Assembly: GCA_964502215.1 (NCBI GenBank)
Contig: CAZCUN010000005.1
Location: 25,149 to 89,148 of the forward strand
DNA: 64,000 nucleotides
Direction: 5' to 3'
Origin: JAALLB01 sp964502215
GTDB lineage: Bacteria; Pseudomonadota; Alphaproteobacteria; Rhizobiales; Rhizobiaceae
Positions 32,605 to 42,402 of the stretch are shown here, piece after piece (the first letter of the stretch is position 1; each line of letters begins with the position of its first letter). The position numbers were made by a program, and so were the translations under genes. The notes below the pieces were generated by a model that did no database searches, was not told the DNA's origin, and saw only the letters and a list, made by a program, of their open reading frames with translations.

Positions 32605-33786
32605 TCAATGATCGGCTAAAATCTGACTAGCAGCGGATAATGCGCCTTCTTTATGCGGGATGTTGAGTGCTTTCATTGCTGTTTCGATTGTGGCTAATGT
32701 GCCCAAGACCATTGGTGGATTTAAGTGCCCCATGTGGCCTATGCGTAAATAAGAATCTTCTTCGCCTACTTCAAAACCTAATGGAATGCCCAGTGTTAGT
32801 CCTGCGTTTTCCTCACACCAAGTTCTTATTCGTGTAGCATCACCAGCAGCTTCTGTTTTAATGGTTGTAACGGCAGTTGAGCGTTTATGTTCATCTTTAA
32901 TATTTAGCTCGGTTGTTTCCCAATGTTGTACAGCTGCCCATATTGATTGTGCTAATGTTTTGTGGCGTTTCCAGCAGGCTTCTATGCCTTCCTCATGCAC
33001 AATAATGTCGAGCGCTTCTCTTAGCCCATAAAGATGTTGTGTCGGTGCTGTCCCATCAAATTGTCTATAAAAAATATCTGATTGTGTGCGTAAAACCCAG
33101 TCCCAATATTCACCAGGTCTTGTGCGCTTTCTAGCTTCATTTGCTTTGTCATTGAAATATACGAAGGCAATGCCTGCAGGGGTCATCAAACCCTTTTGGC
33201 AACCAGCAATCGTAACGTCTACGCCCCATTTATCCATGTGGTATTCATCACAGCCTAAAGATGCGATGCAATCAACCATATAAAGTGCGTCATGGGTTGC
33301 TTCATCGATTGCTTTTCTTAGTGATGCGATATCATTTTTTACCGATGAAGCTGTGTCTGTTTGGACTGCAAGAACTGCTTTAATTTCACCCTTGGTATCC
33401 TTTTTTAATACCTCTGTTAATTGTTCGGGCGCTATGTCTCGTTGCATACCCAATTCAATGATTTGCGTTTCAATGCCATGACTTCGCGCCATCTCACCCC
33501 AAGACAAAGGAAAACGTCCTGTGCCTATGATAAGGACTTTGTCGCCTTCATTCAGCGTGTTTTTTAGTGCCGCTTCCCATGCGCCGTGGCCGTTTGCGAT
33601 ATAAATTGCAAGTTGATGTTTGGTTTGAGCAATAGTTCGAAGATCAGGGTATAGTGTATCGACCATATCAACGAGGGGGCCATAATAGATATTGGGCGAA
33701 GGCTTGTGCGTTGCTGCTAATACTCGATCAGGAATGATTGAAGGGCCCGGAATTGATAGTTGTGGACGTCCGAAATTTAGTGACAT
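32605..33786 (-). CDS. Class V aminotransferase, serine-glyoxylate type
   Basis: A 393-residue PLP enzyme of the alanine/serine-glyoxylate aminotransferase group. PLP Lys sits in GCQKGLMTPAG, with upstream DCIASLGCDEYHMDKWGVD and substrate-loop motif NGHGAWEAALKN; the N-terminal GPSIIPDRVLAAT and YYGPLV segments fit serine-glyoxylate transaminase (SgaA), which in methylotrophs runs the serine cycle and elsewhere turns glyoxylate into glycine. Its position beside a glycolate/D-lactate-type FAD oxidase (35.7 kb, opposite strand) may suggest C2 metabolism. Substrate is inferred from the family. Start ATG 33786. Confidence 0.87.
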   Translation of the reverse strand: MSLNFGRPQLSIPGPSIIPDRVLAATHKPSPNIYYGPLVDMVDTLYPDLRTIAQTKHQLAIYIANGHGAWEAALKNTLNEGDKVLIIGTGRFPLSWGEMARSHGIETQIIELGMQRDIAPEQLTEVLKKDTKGEIKAVLAVQTDTASSVKNDIASLRKAIDEATHDALYMVDCIASLGCDEYHMDKWGVDVTIAGCQKGLMTPAGIAFVYFNDKANEARKRTRPGEYWDWVLRTQSDIFYRQFDGTAPTQHLYGLREALDIIVHEEGIEACWKRHKTLAQSIWAAVQHWETTELNIKDEHKRSTAVTTIKTEAAGDATRIRTWCEENAGLTLGIPLGFEVGEEDSYLRIGHMGHLNPPMVLGTLATIETAMKALNIPHKEGALSAASQILADH

Positions 33787-33883
33787 GTGTTTTTTAGCCT
33801 AAATATTTTTAGAATCTTTAATTTGCAAATAGATTAAAGCATTACACTTGCAATGGCTCTTTATGAAAATCAATTTATATTGC

Positions 33884-35527
33884 TTATCCGTGATGCTCTT
33901 CTTCGCTTGCTGCAACTAATGCTTTGTTGAAATGCGATAAAGCTCTCACCTGAGTTGCATGTCCGAGGATGATGTTCTCGCAGTTTGTGTCAATAACAGG
34001 CATATCTGGCAAGCCACAATCATCAAACATGCGCAAAGCATATTCCAGGCTATCAGATTCTTGTAAAAAGACAGGGTCTTCATCATCTTGTGGTGTTAGA
34101 TAAGCTGGCTCTGAATCTGCTTCTACTAAGGTCATGAAGTCTTTTACTTTGTTGGAGCGCATTACGTATTTATGAGGACCGTCGCGGAAGAATAAACCGC
34201 GCATTTCTAATTGCCACTCAAAAAGAGAATGTCCGTGAATAGCTTGATTAATACCGGTTGCAATTGATACGGCTAATAGAAGCGCTATTGAAAGCGTGTA
34301 CCCACCCGTTAATTCGAAGACGATCATGGTTGTTGAAAAAGGCGCTCCTATAACCGCAGCAGCGACAGCGCCCATGCCAAGCAATGCATAAAGACCTTGG
34401 CTCGAAGCAAGTTCAGGAAAGACATTTGAAGCAATAAGCCCAAAAGCACCGCCAGCCATTGCACCTAGATAAAGAGCAGGGGAAAAGACGCCGCCGCCAA
34501 ACCGTGATGCTATGGTAATTGATGTTGCCGCAGTTTTTGCAACTAACAGAGCCAATAAGAGCTCTAAACCCAATTGGTTTTTCAAGGCCATATCAGTTGC
34601 TTCATAGCCAACACCAAGTATTTCAGGGTAAAAAATTGCAATTAGTCCAATTAAAAAGCCACCTATAACAGGGCGCCAAAAAAGAGGTATTTCTATATTT
34701 CTAGCAACATGATCTGTGCCCACTAATGCAAATTGGAATATAACGGATACGAGCGCGCAGACTAAACCAAGTATCGCAAAGGCAGGAAATTCCCAATAAG
34801 AACTTATTTGATATGCGGGAATTTCAAAAGCAGCGACATCGCCAAACCAAAGTCTGGAAAATATTGTTCCGCTAACTGCTGAGATAACGATTGGAACAAA
34901 AGATCGTCTTGAATAATGTCCAAGAATAATTTCATGGGCAAATAACACCCCTGCAATGGGAGCGTTAAAAGATGCGGAGACGGCTGCCGCTGCGCTGCTT
35001 GCCAGTATCGTATTTTTTGAGTCGTGCGGAACTTTCATTAAATTTGAAAACCAAGTTGCAAGACCTGCCGCCAAATGAACCATAGGCCCTTCACGACCTG
35101 CACTCGCACCCGCTCCAAGAGAAACTGCGGTTGCTCCTGCCGAGATTAAAGCAGACTTTATTTCTATGTCGCGACCATCAATTGCACGCGCTTCCATTAC
35201 GTCTGGTATGCCGCCAGTACGTTTTAAAGGTAGGAAATTGGTTATAATCCAGCCAACAACTGCACCGCCAAAAGCTGGTACTAAAAGTAATATATACCAA
35301 GGGGTGTTTTTAGTTGCAGATACGATATTCTCAGTACGATCAAAAAGCCAACTCCATTGTACTAGGCCTATTAATTCACGAAATAAAATAGCTGCAACGG
35401 ATACAATACAGCCGATTATAAAGGCTGCAAGCCATACAGAAAGTTGTCTATCAGTATTGAAGCTTGATAGGTTCGGCTCAATCCATGCATAGGTTAGTGA
35501 AGGTAGTTTTTTTAAAATTTCTAGCAT
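33884..35527 (-). CDS. ClC family chloride channel/transporter
   Basis: A 547-residue inner-membrane ClC protein with about 10-12 helices. Selectivity motifs are visible: GGIPDV near the N-terminal third, GASAGREGPMVHLA with the gating Glu, and GGGVFSPALYLGAMAGGAFG. A cytoplasmic C-terminal tail of about 120 residues resembles a CBS-domain pair (HATQVRALSHFNKAL near the end). Bacterial ClCs work as Cl-/H+ antiporters or channels in acid or osmotic adaptation. Start ATG 35527; it lies between the aminotransferase (same strand) and the divergent FAD oxidase. Confidence 0.93.
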   Translation of the reverse strand: MLEILKKLPSLTYAWIEPNLSSFNTDRQLSVWLAAFIIGCIVSVAAILFRELIGLVQWSWLFDRTENIVSATKNTPWYILLLVPAFGGAVVGWIITNFLPLKRTGGIPDVMEARAIDGRDIEIKSALISAGATAVSLGAGASAGREGPMVHLAAGLATWFSNLMKVPHDSKNTILASSAAAAVSASFNAPIAGVLFAHEIILGHYSRRSFVPIVISAVSGTIFSRLWFGDVAAFEIPAYQISSYWEFPAFAILGLVCALVSVIFQFALVGTDHVARNIEIPLFWRPVIGGFLIGLIAIFYPEILGVGYEATDMALKNQLGLELLLALLVAKTAATSITIASRFGGGVFSPALYLGAMAGGAFGLIASNVFPELASSQGLYALLGMGAVAAAVIGAPFSTTMIVFELTGGYTLSIALLLAVSIATGINQAIHGHSLFEWQLEMRGLFFRDGPHKYVMRSNKVKDFMTLVEADSEPAYLTPQDDEDPVFLQESDSLEYALRMFDDCGLPDMPVIDTNCENIILGHATQVRALSHFNKALVAASEEEHHG

Positions 35528-35674
35528 TTTCTGCGATACGGTTGTTTTTTTTTTAGCTTTTCATAAGCGTCGAGTCGAAGCAAGAGGGATACTTTTCTTT
35601 GAATAATGTTTGCAAGTCTTCCCAGGGTTCTTTAGTTGTTAGTTAGTATATTTGCCAATGCGGGAGGAGAAGCC

Positions 35675-37090
35675 GTGGCATTGAATGATCTAGAAACACT
35701 TCATCGTAATGAAAGTGGTATTGAAACTGCTATTTCTGTTTTGAAACAACGCTTTGGAGAGCAGTTGAAGACATCACAGGCATTGTTGGAGCAGCATGCT
35801 CATACGATGACATATATTCCTGCTCAGCTACCAGATGCAGTTGTTTTCGCGAAATCTACAGAAGATGTTCAAAATATTGTGCGTGTCTGTGCGGAGTATA
35901 AGGTTCCAATAATACCGTTTGGTACGGGAACTTCGCTAGAAGGCGGTGTAAATGCACCTGCCGGAGGTATCTCAATTGATCTTAATGATATGAATGCAGT
36001 TTTGCAGGTTAACATTGAAGACCTTGATTGCGTTATACAGCCAGGCGTTACGCGTGAAGCTTTGAATATACATTTGCGAGATACTGGGCTTTTCTTTCCA
36101 ATAGACCCTGGTGCAAATGCTTCTTTGGGGGGGATGGCTGCAACGCGTGCATCTGGCACAAATGCGGTACGCTATGGAACGATGCGAGAAAATGTTATCA
36201 GTATGACAGTTGTTATGGCCGATGGTAGCATTGTTAAGACAGCCTCTAGAACCCGCAAATCTTCTGCGGGTTATGACCTTACAAAGTTGATGGTAGGCTC
36301 AGAAGGTACGCTTGGTATCATTACTGAACTAACCGTCAGGCTTTATGGTATTCCAGAGCAAATATCTGCAGGGGTTTGTCAGTTTGAAACGGTTGAAGGT
36401 GCATGTAATGCTACTATTTTGGCTATGCAAGTTGGGCTGCCTATGGCGCGTATCGAGCTTTTAGATGCGTTACAAGTTGAGATGATCAATAAATATTCTA
36501 ATCTTAATCATCAACATAAACCTACTTTGTTTCTGGAATTTCATGGCACAGCTGAAAGTGTCAATGAACAAGTGGATATGTTTTCAGGTATTGCAGATGG
36601 TCTTGGCGGTGGTGAGATTGTTTGGGAAAAAACAACTGAAGCACGCAACAAGCTTTGGAAAGCACGTCATGATGCTTATTATGCAATGCTTGCATGGCGC
36701 ACTGGATGCCAAGGTATTGCAACTGATGCTTGTGTTCCAATATCAAGGCTTGCTGAATGTGTTGCTGAGACACAAGAAGATGCAAAACACTTTAATCTAG
36801 TTGCACCGGTTGTAGGGCATGTGGGTGATGGTAACTTTCATATCACACCCCTTGTTATGATGGATGATAAAGATGAAGTTGCGCGCGCAGAAGAGTTCAT
36901 TGAACGTCTTAATCTGCGGGCAATTGCTATGGAGGGGACGTGTACTGGAGAGCATGGTATTGGCCAGGGGAAGCGTCGTTTCTTGCGTATTGAGCATGGG
37001 GCAGGGGCTGACATAATGACGACAATAAAGCAGGCTATAGATCCAGATAATATTATGAACCCTGGCAAAGTTGTTGGGTTTGCAGACTGA
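35675..37090 (+). CDS. FAD-linked oxidase, GlcD or D-lactate dehydrogenase type
   Basis: A 471-residue flavoprotein of the vanillyl-alcohol oxidase/PCMH superfamily. The FAD_binding_4 domain shows PFGTGTSLEGG, DPGANASLGGMAATRASG and GSEGTLGIITELTVRL; the C-terminal cap ends with GEHGIGQGKRRF. These signatures are shared by glycolate oxidase GlcD and bacterial D-lactate dehydrogenases. No glcE or glcF lies nearby, favouring a single-subunit D-lactate (cytochrome) type enzyme. The start is GTG 35675, chosen for the strong GGGAGGAG sequence 5 bases upstream; an earlier TTG at 35636 would place that site inside the gene. Confidence 0.88.
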   Translation: MALNDLETLHRNESGIETAISVLKQRFGEQLKTSQALLEQHAHTMTYIPAQLPDAVVFAKSTEDVQNIVRVCAEYKVPIIPFGTGTSLEGGVNAPAGGISIDLNDMNAVLQVNIEDLDCVIQPGVTREALNIHLRDTGLFFPIDPGANASLGGMAATRASGTNAVRYGTMRENVISMTVVMADGSIVKTASRTRKSSAGYDLTKLMVGSEGTLGIITELTVRLYGIPEQISAGVCQFETVEGACNATILAMQVGLPMARIELLDALQVEMINKYSNLNHQHKPTLFLEFHGTAESVNEQVDMFSGIADGLGGGEIVWEKTTEARNKLWKARHDAYYAMLAWRTGCQGIATDACVPISRLAECVAETQEDAKHFNLVAPVVGHVGDGNFHITPLVMMDDKDEVARAEEFIERLNLRAIAMEGTCTGEHGIGQGKRRFLRIEHGAGADIMTTIKQAIDPDNIMNPGKVVGFAD

Positions 37091-37116
37091 GTTTTGTGTA
37101 GGGGCTTATAGCATAA

Positions 37117-40100
37117 ATGAATCTCTTGTTTCGATTATTCATATTTCTGGGCAGTTTGGTTGTGATTTTGCTTTTTGGAGCTTTAATCGCACCTTACTTT
37201 ATTAATTGGGATGAATTTACAAGTGACTTTGAAAAGCAGGCTTCGCTAGTAATTGGTCAGGAAGTTAAAGTTGGCGGCAAAACTAATTTGCGCCTTTTGC
37301 CTTTGCCATTTTTAAGCTTTGAAGATTTGCAGGTTGGCAAAAACATAGACGGTTCACCCTTGATGACCGTGGATCAGTTTTCATTTAATGCAGAGCTGCT
37401 TCCGTTCCTTTCTGGTGAGGTTAGAATTCTTGAGATGTCAATGCAACGTCCCAAGGTTAACCTTCAAGTTAGTGAAAATGGTAAGATTGCTTGGACAAAC
37501 CCAAAAGAGTTTTTGGTAGACCCTGAACAAGTTAATATTGAAAAACTCAATATTCAAAATGGTTCGATTTTAGTTGCTGGTTTGGTTGGTAATCGTAGTC
37601 TTCAGATTGAAAATATTCAGGGTAATTTAAATGCTAAATCAATTGTTGGGCCTTGGCGTATTGATGCGGATGCAAATGTTGAGGGTATTGAGAGTCAAAT
37701 AAAAATTGCAACAGGAACGTTTCAAGAAGATGGTTCCATGCGATTGAAAATGGATCTTAATAGGAAAGATCGACCATATAATTTGTTGCTGGATGGCCCT
37801 ATTAAACTACAAGATGACGCTTTGTCTTGGAATGGTGAGTTTAGAATCTCTCAATTTGTTAAGTCACAAATCGAAGAAATGGATATCCCGATCGAACCAT
37901 TACCTGTTTTCTCTACGGGTAATTTTGAGGCAACACCCAAGCAAATTAATATTGCTGAGTATCGATTAGAGATTGGTTCTCAGGATGATCCTTATACTGT
38001 TACAGGTCAGGGCAGTATAAATATTCGAGATGAAATTTTCTTCAAAGTGCAAGCGGATGGACGCCAAATTGATGTTGATCAATTAGAGCAAAATGGGACA
38101 TCTGAAGCAGAAAAATTCACGTTAGAAAAAAGACTTTCTGCATTACAAGATGTTTTGAAACGTGTACCTGTGCCAACTGCCAAAGGGGAGATTGATATTA
38201 TTTTGCCAGCAATTGTTGCAGGCGATACTTATATTCGTGATGTTAAGACCCTTATCAGCCCAACAGGTAATGGCTGGGCTGTTAAAAATCTTCAAGCTAT
38301 TCTTCCTGGTAATACTGTCTTTGAAGCGAAAGGGCGTCTGGGGTTGAAAAACGGTTTTGGTTTTTCAGGCAAAGTCCTTACCGCTTCGCGGCAACCTTCT
38401 GGATTGGCGGATTGGATATCTGGCAATGTGGACGAGACTTTTAGAAAACTCAAAACGCTTGGGTTGTCTGCTGACCTTACAATTACGAAACGACAAGCAA
38501 CGCTCGAAAATGTTGAATTAAGAATGGATGATGCCCTGCTTAAAGGCAAGCTTCAAAGGCTTTCTGGGCAAGGTGGTAGGCCAGCATTATTAGCTGAGTT
38601 AAAAGGTAATCGCGTTAATGTTGATGATCTTTTGGCGCTTTATTCTCTTACTCAAACAGAAAACTCGCTTGAAAAACCGCATGATATTAATATCAAAGTG
38701 GATGCTGATGTTTTTCAAGCTAAGCTTGGTGATCAGCCTTTTGTTGCAAAGGAAATGAATGCAAATATCCAGATGCGGGATGGTGTTGTTTCAGTTGAAA
38801 AGTTAAATACAAGCGATTTTCTTGGAGCAAAAATATCCACTTATGGGCGTATTGAAGATGTTTTGAGTAAGCCCAATGGGAATATGAAGCTTTCACTTGA
38901 AGCTGAAAATGCGACGAAACTACTTGAATTTTCAAATCGATTTTTAGGTAATAATAGCTTTGTTGAATATCTGTCATCTGTTGCTGATTTAACAAAGTCG
39001 ACGGCATTAAATTTTGAGTTAGATACTACTGGTAGTGAAGGTGGAGCGAGAGGCGTTTTGTTGGTTGGTGGCAAGGCAGGGGGTAGTGACCTATCTTTAC
39101 GATTTGGTTTTAATGGCAAAATTGATGATGTAACAAATTTACCCATAACAGTTGATGGTACAGTTGATAATGCTAGACCGTCTATTTTATTGCAGCAGTT
39201 AGGTATTAAAACGTTGCCTAGCGAGGTTTATGGTGAAATTTCAGGTGGGATGAAACTTGCATTTGGACTTTCAGGTGTTCCGAAAGATGGGTTAGATACG
39301 CGGATTTCATTAACGGGTAAAGATATGTCTTTTGCCGCCTCTGGGACGGTTTCAAGTGATACGCTTAATCATTATGGTGCCAACCTTAAGGTGACCGCAG
39401 GGGTCGGTGACTTTGCACCTTATATTGTTTTAACAGACTTACTTATTCCTGGATTTTCTGCTGATAAAAAATTGCCTTTGTCCGCTTCATTTACGGTTGA
39501 TAAAAATAAACAAGATTTTGCCTTTTCAGATGTCAAAGGCCAAGTTGGTGGCAATAATTTTTCAGGCGAAATAAAACTCCAGCAAGAGCAAGTTTCGAGG
39601 CCTAGGGTATCAGGTAGGGTAAATCTAGATTCCATACATTTGCCAGTTATTGCAGAAGCTGTTTTTGGGCGCGCAACTTCGCTAGGAACTTCTTTGGGCA
39701 TAACCGATGATATTGCGTTTGATCAAAGTAGTATTTTTGGTGAAGCTTTATACAAAGGCATTGATGCAAGCCTTAAAATTTCTTCAAAACAGCTAAGTCT
39801 TGGGAATAATTTCATTGGTCAAACTGGCAGTTTTCAACTTGCTATGATTGATGGTGCAATTGATTTTAACGCTATTACGTTTGAAATCTTGGAAGGCAAA
39901 TTTGATGGCGGTATCAATTTGAAGAATACTGCTGGCTCTGTTCTAGCAAATTTAAATTATTCCATAGTGGGGATGAATGCTGATGAGTTTGTAAAATCAA
40001 TTGGCGGTAGTGATTTTATGAAAGGCTCAATTACTTTAAGTGGGTCTGCAGAAACAAGCGGGCAAAGTATTTCTTCACTCATTACCAACCTTGCTGGCAA

Positions 40101-40935
40101 TGGATTTGTTGCTATTAAAGAAGGTGAGGTGCAAGGAATAAATACTAAAGCTCTTGATTCAATTTTGGCAGAGACGGGCGTTGATAATTATGAAATTACG
40201 CCAGAAAAAATCTTAACACTTTTTACCAATAACGCTTTATCTTCTAGTTTTAAAATTCCAGAGCTTGATACGCCGTTTTCAATTAGTAGAGGAAAAATAC
40301 GAGCGCGTAATGTGCGCTATGCAACGAATGATATTACATTGTCATCAAGTATGGAGTATAATTTGCAGGCAAAGGAATTGGACGCAAGTACCGTTGTTTC
40401 TTTCAAGCCAGAAAAGCGAGAACAAATTTCAGGTGCAGATCCAGAAGCAGTAATTACTTGGAATGGACCTCTTCAAAACATAACGCCTAAGGTAAATGTT
40501 GACCGCCTTGAGGGGTATCTTTCTTTGCGAGCATTTGAAACGAGCCAAAGAAGATTAGAAACGTTGGAAGCAGAAGTTATTGAAAAACAACGTTTGCGAG
40601 GTCAAATTGCATATGCTTTTGCTCGTGAGCAGTATGAAGAACGTCTGCACTTAGAGGCACTACGTATTGAAGAAGAACGCAAGCGACGTGAGGCTGAAGA
40701 AGCTAGGAAGCGTGAAGAAGAACGTCTTCGAAAAGAAGCAGAGGCGGCTGAACTGAAGCGGCAACAAGCGCTTGAAGAAGAAAAGCGCATTGCTGAAGAA
40801 GAAAGAATTGCAAAATTAAAAGCAGAGCTTGAAGCGCGTGAAGCTGAGGCTTTAAGAAAATTTCAACAACAGAGTAATCCAGTTTTGAGAGACAATACTC
40901 TTGAAAATGTGGAAAACTTTTTGAATGCAAATTAA
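37117..40935 (+). CDS. AsmA family protein (large, coiled-coil tail)
   Basis: A 1272-residue envelope protein of the AsmA/TamB-like group. One N-terminal membrane helix (FRLFIFLGSLVVILLFGALI) is followed by the AsmA N-terminal domain (FTSDFEKQASLVIGQEVKVGG; LPFLSFEDLQVG) and a very long periplasmic beta-rich groove region. An AsmA_2-like segment appears near residues 950-1080 (LKNTAGSVLANLNYSIVGMNADEFV). The last about 110 residues are a charged Glu/Arg/Lys coiled coil (EERKRREAEEARKREEERL). Family members move phospholipid between membranes or influence outer-membrane protein assembly. It stands alone; its stop overlaps the convergent RHH gene by 4 bases. Confidence 0.9.
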   Translation: MNLLFRLFIFLGSLVVILLFGALIAPYFINWDEFTSDFEKQASLVIGQEVKVGGKTNLRLLPLPFLSFEDLQVGKNIDGSPLMTVDQFSFNAELLPFLSGEVRILEMSMQRPKVNLQVSENGKIAWTNPKEFLVDPEQVNIEKLNIQNGSILVAGLVGNRSLQIENIQGNLNAKSIVGPWRIDADANVEGIESQIKIATGTFQEDGSMRLKMDLNRKDRPYNLLLDGPIKLQDDALSWNGEFRISQFVKSQIEEMDIPIEPLPVFSTGNFEATPKQINIAEYRLEIGSQDDPYTVTGQGSINIRDEIFFKVQADGRQIDVDQLEQNGTSEAEKFTLEKRLSALQDVLKRVPVPTAKGEIDIILPAIVAGDTYIRDVKTLISPTGNGWAVKNLQAILPGNTVFEAKGRLGLKNGFGFSGKVLTASRQPSGLADWISGNVDETFRKLKTLGLSADLTITKRQATLENVELRMDDALLKGKLQRLSGQGGRPALLAELKGNRVNVDDLLALYSLTQTENSLEKPHDINIKVDADVFQAKLGDQPFVAKEMNANIQMRDGVVSVEKLNTSDFLGAKISTYGRIEDVLSKPNGNMKLSLEAENATKLLEFSNRFLGNNSFVEYLSSVADLTKSTALNFELDTTGSEGGARGVLLVGGKAGGSDLSLRFGFNGKIDDVTNLPITVDGTVDNARPSILLQQLGIKTLPSEVYGEISGGMKLAFGLSGVPKDGLDTRISLTGKDMSFAASGTVSSDTLNHYGANLKVTAGVGDFAPYIVLTDLLIPGFSADKKLPLSASFTVDKNKQDFAFSDVKGQVGGNNFSGEIKLQQEQVSRPRVSGRVNLDSIHLPVIAEAVFGRATSLGTSLGITDDIAFDQSSIFGEALYKGIDASLKISSKQLSLGNNFIGQTGSFQLAMIDGAIDFNAITFEILEGKFDGGINLKNTAGSVLANLNYSIVGMNADEFVKSIGGSDFMKGSITLSGSAETSGQSISSLITNLAGNGFVAIKEGEVQGINTKALDSILAETGVDNYEITPEKILTLFTNNALSSSFKIPELDTPFSISRGKIRARNVRYATNDITLSSSMEYNLQAKELDASTVVSFKPEKREQISGADPEAVITWNGPLQNITPKVNVDRLEGYLSLRAFETSQRRLETLEAEVIEKQRLRGQIAYAFAREQYEERLHLEALRIEEERKRREAEEARKREEERLRKEAEAAELKRQQALEEEKRIAEEERIAKLKAELEAREAEALRKFQQQSNPVLRDNTLENVENFLNAN

Positions 40936-41144
40936 GTTAGTTTTTTAATTTCACTAAGGACGAAAACACGTAAGGCTGATGACAGATTGCGTTCTGGATT
41001 ACGATCTTCATCAAGTTTTGTAATTAGTGTGGCGAGGGGTGTGTTATTTCGTTGGGCTATTGTTTTCAGTTCTGTATAGAACTCTTCTTCTAGCGAAAAA
41101 CTGGTTCTATGCCCGCGAATGCTTATTGAATGTTTTTGTAACAA
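40932..41144 (-). CDS. Ribbon-helix-helix (RHH_4) DNA-binding protein
   Basis: A 70-residue protein of the RHH_4 family. The pattern RGHRTSFSLEEEFYTELKTIA gives the beta strand and first helix, followed by NTPLATLITKLD and a C-terminal helix ALRVFVLSEIKK. These proteins probably bind DNA as dimers; target unknown. Third gene of a minus-strand run sspB, DUF4169, RHH_4 that is conserved in Hyphomicrobiales; it starts 5 bases after the DUF4169 stop. Start ATG 41144. Confidence 0.83.
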   Translation of the reverse strand: MLQKHSISIRGHRTSFSLEEEFYTELKTIAQRNNTPLATLITKLDEDRNPERNLSSALRVFVLSEIKKLT

Positions 41145-41149
41145 GAAGG

Positions 41150-41332
41150 CTATTCCTTCTTATCCAGCTTAAAGCGATCCAACTTTGTTTGTGTAAGGTT
41201 TTGGTTGGCTTTAGCTGTTTTTCTTAGCTTTGTTGATAAACCATATTTTGTACGGTTTTCTTCAGATTTTTTTTCTTTGTCAGCACGAGCTTTGCGCTTT
41301 TTAAATTGCCTAAGATTAATAGGATCAACCAT
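41150..41332 (-). CDS. DUF4169 family small protein
   Basis: A 60-residue, very basic protein with the DUF4169 pattern: MVDPINLRQFKKRKARADKE, then ENRTKYGL and a Leu-Asp-x-Phe-rich end. Function unknown; it is almost always found beside sspB and an RHH_4 gene in alphaproteobacteria, as here. It begins 5 bases after the sspB stop and is co-transcribed with it. Confidence 0.85.
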   Translation of the reverse strand: MVDPINLRQFKKRKARADKEKKSEENRTKYGLSTKLRKTAKANQNLTQTKLDRFKLDKKE

Positions 41333-41337
41333 TTAAC

Positions 41338-41934
41338 TTACTGCTTTTTGCGGAATTGATCCAATGATACGACTTTTGCGCTTTCGCTTTCATTGTTGCT
41401 TTGCGGTTTTACTTCGTCAGCTTTTTTGCTCTTATCTTTGCTTTTAGATTTTTTATTGTGCTTTGCCATCTCACGGGACTTTGCAACCGTTGGAAGATTT
41501 TCTGTGTCCTCATCTTCCTTAGTTTCAAGCACAAGTTCCACGTCAATGTTTGCTGCTTCTTCATGATCAGCATCAAATTGCACACCAAATTTTACGTGTG
41601 GATCAAAGAACCCTTTAAGGGACGCAAAAGGCACACGGAGTCGCTCTAAGATATCATCAAAAGAAAGGTCTATTTCAAAATAAGTTTCTTGGATTTTTAA
41701 GTCCCAGAAAGAGTGTTGAATGACGATGGTCATTTCTTCTGGATATCTTTCGCGCATACGTGCTGAAAGGCGAACGCTAGGGTGGTCAGTGCGAAATGTG
41801 ATAAAGAAGTGATGCTCACCTGGAAGTCCAGATACTGAAACCTCTTGCAAAACTTTGCGAATAACTTCGCGTAAAGCTTCTTGAGTTAATACGTCGTAAC
41901 GGATTAGATCTTCTGGTTGTTCTTCGTCATTCAT
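41338..41934 (-). CDS. sspB: ClpXP adaptor SspB (alpha type)
   Basis: SspB delivers ssrA-tagged proteins to the ClpXP protease. The 198-residue protein has the SspB fold (LREVIRKVLQEVSVSGLPGEHHFFITFRTDHP; MTIVIQHSFWDLKI; FGVQFDADHEE) followed by a long basic linker and a terminal ClpX-binding tail (AKVVSLDQFRKKQ). Start ATG 41934 is preferred; an upstream GTG at 41946 has its ribosome-binding site too close. The tmRNA gene ssrA lies directly upstream on the same strand, so tag and adaptor are made from one neighbourhood. Confidence 0.93.
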   Translation of the reverse strand: MNDEEQPEDLIRYDVLTQEALREVIRKVLQEVSVSGLPGEHHFFITFRTDHPSVRLSARMRERYPEEMTIVIQHSFWDLKIQETYFEIDLSFDDILERLRVPFASLKGFFDPHVKFGVQFDADHEEAANIDVELVLETKEDEDTENLPTVAKSREMAKHNKKSKSKDKSKKADEVKPQSNNESESAKVVSLDQFRKKQ

Positions 41935-41974
41935 AATATTCTGCACACCTTCAAAAAATTTAGTGAAGGCTTCT

Positions 41975-42300
41975 GTTGCCAGGTGCCTTCGAACCCCGCC
42001 CTACAGTGCGAACCGTAAGGAGTTTAGTGTGAAGTGTCGAACCGCAATTAAGCAGCTAGACGAGCTTCCGCATAGTTGTCATTTGCAACTAGAAATTTAG
42101 CCCGATAACGGCGGAACAATGCCGAACGAAAACACAGTCTTTACACCCTCGTCGATCCTATTTCGCCCCCATCAAAAGCCATTCAAAGTGTTTAAACTTT
42201 ATTGGCGGAATGGTTTTTGGTGGAGGCGCCGGGTACCGCCCCCGGGTCCGAATGGTTTATTTCACAGGCAATTTATCGTCATATCTGGCGAACCAGCATC
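41975..42300 (-). ncRNA. ssrA: Two-piece (circularly permuted) tmRNA
   Basis: Read on the minus strand, the acceptor piece comes first: it ends GGCGCCTCCACCA with CCA at 42218-42220, after a T-arm-like GGACCCGGGGGCGG. A 47-nt intervening segment (42171-42217) follows, then the coding piece beginning GGGGGCGAAATAGGATCGAC at 42170, with the peptide tag at 42048-42086 encoding ANDNYAEARLAA and TAA. The acceptor stem pairs GGGGGCG with CGCCTCC. This permuted order with a processed spacer is the alphaproteobacterial form, in which the RNA is cut into two chains. tmRNA rescues stalled ribosomes and tags the peptide for proteolysis. Outer boundaries are approximate. Confidence 0.9.
42048..42086 (-). 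other. tmRNA tag reading frame (ANDNYAEARLAA, stop TAA)
   Basis: Twelve codons and a stop within ssrA, read on the minus strand. The resume codon is GCA; the tag ends Leu-Ala-Ala, which ClpX and SspB recognise. It is translated only after a ribosome switches template. Confidence 0.93.
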
Positions 42301-42388
42301 TTTAATATAGGTGATGTAACGTTAGATTTAAAGTTTATTCGTGCAAATTACTTATGTTTCAGCGTTCCTATTTGTTATTTTTGTGTGT

Positions 42389-42402
42389 ATCACAATTGTG
42401 AT
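42389..42402. promoter_or_regulatory. Perfect 14-bp palindrome between ssrA and cfa
   Basis: ATCACAATTGTGAT is fully self-complementary and lies about 63 bases before the cfa start and 90 upstream of the tmRNA on the other strand. It is a good operator candidate for either gene. Its halves resemble CRP half-sites, but in the inverted order and spacing, so the binding protein is not identified. The rest of 42301-42465 shows AT-rich promoter-like sequence only. Confidence 0.45.
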
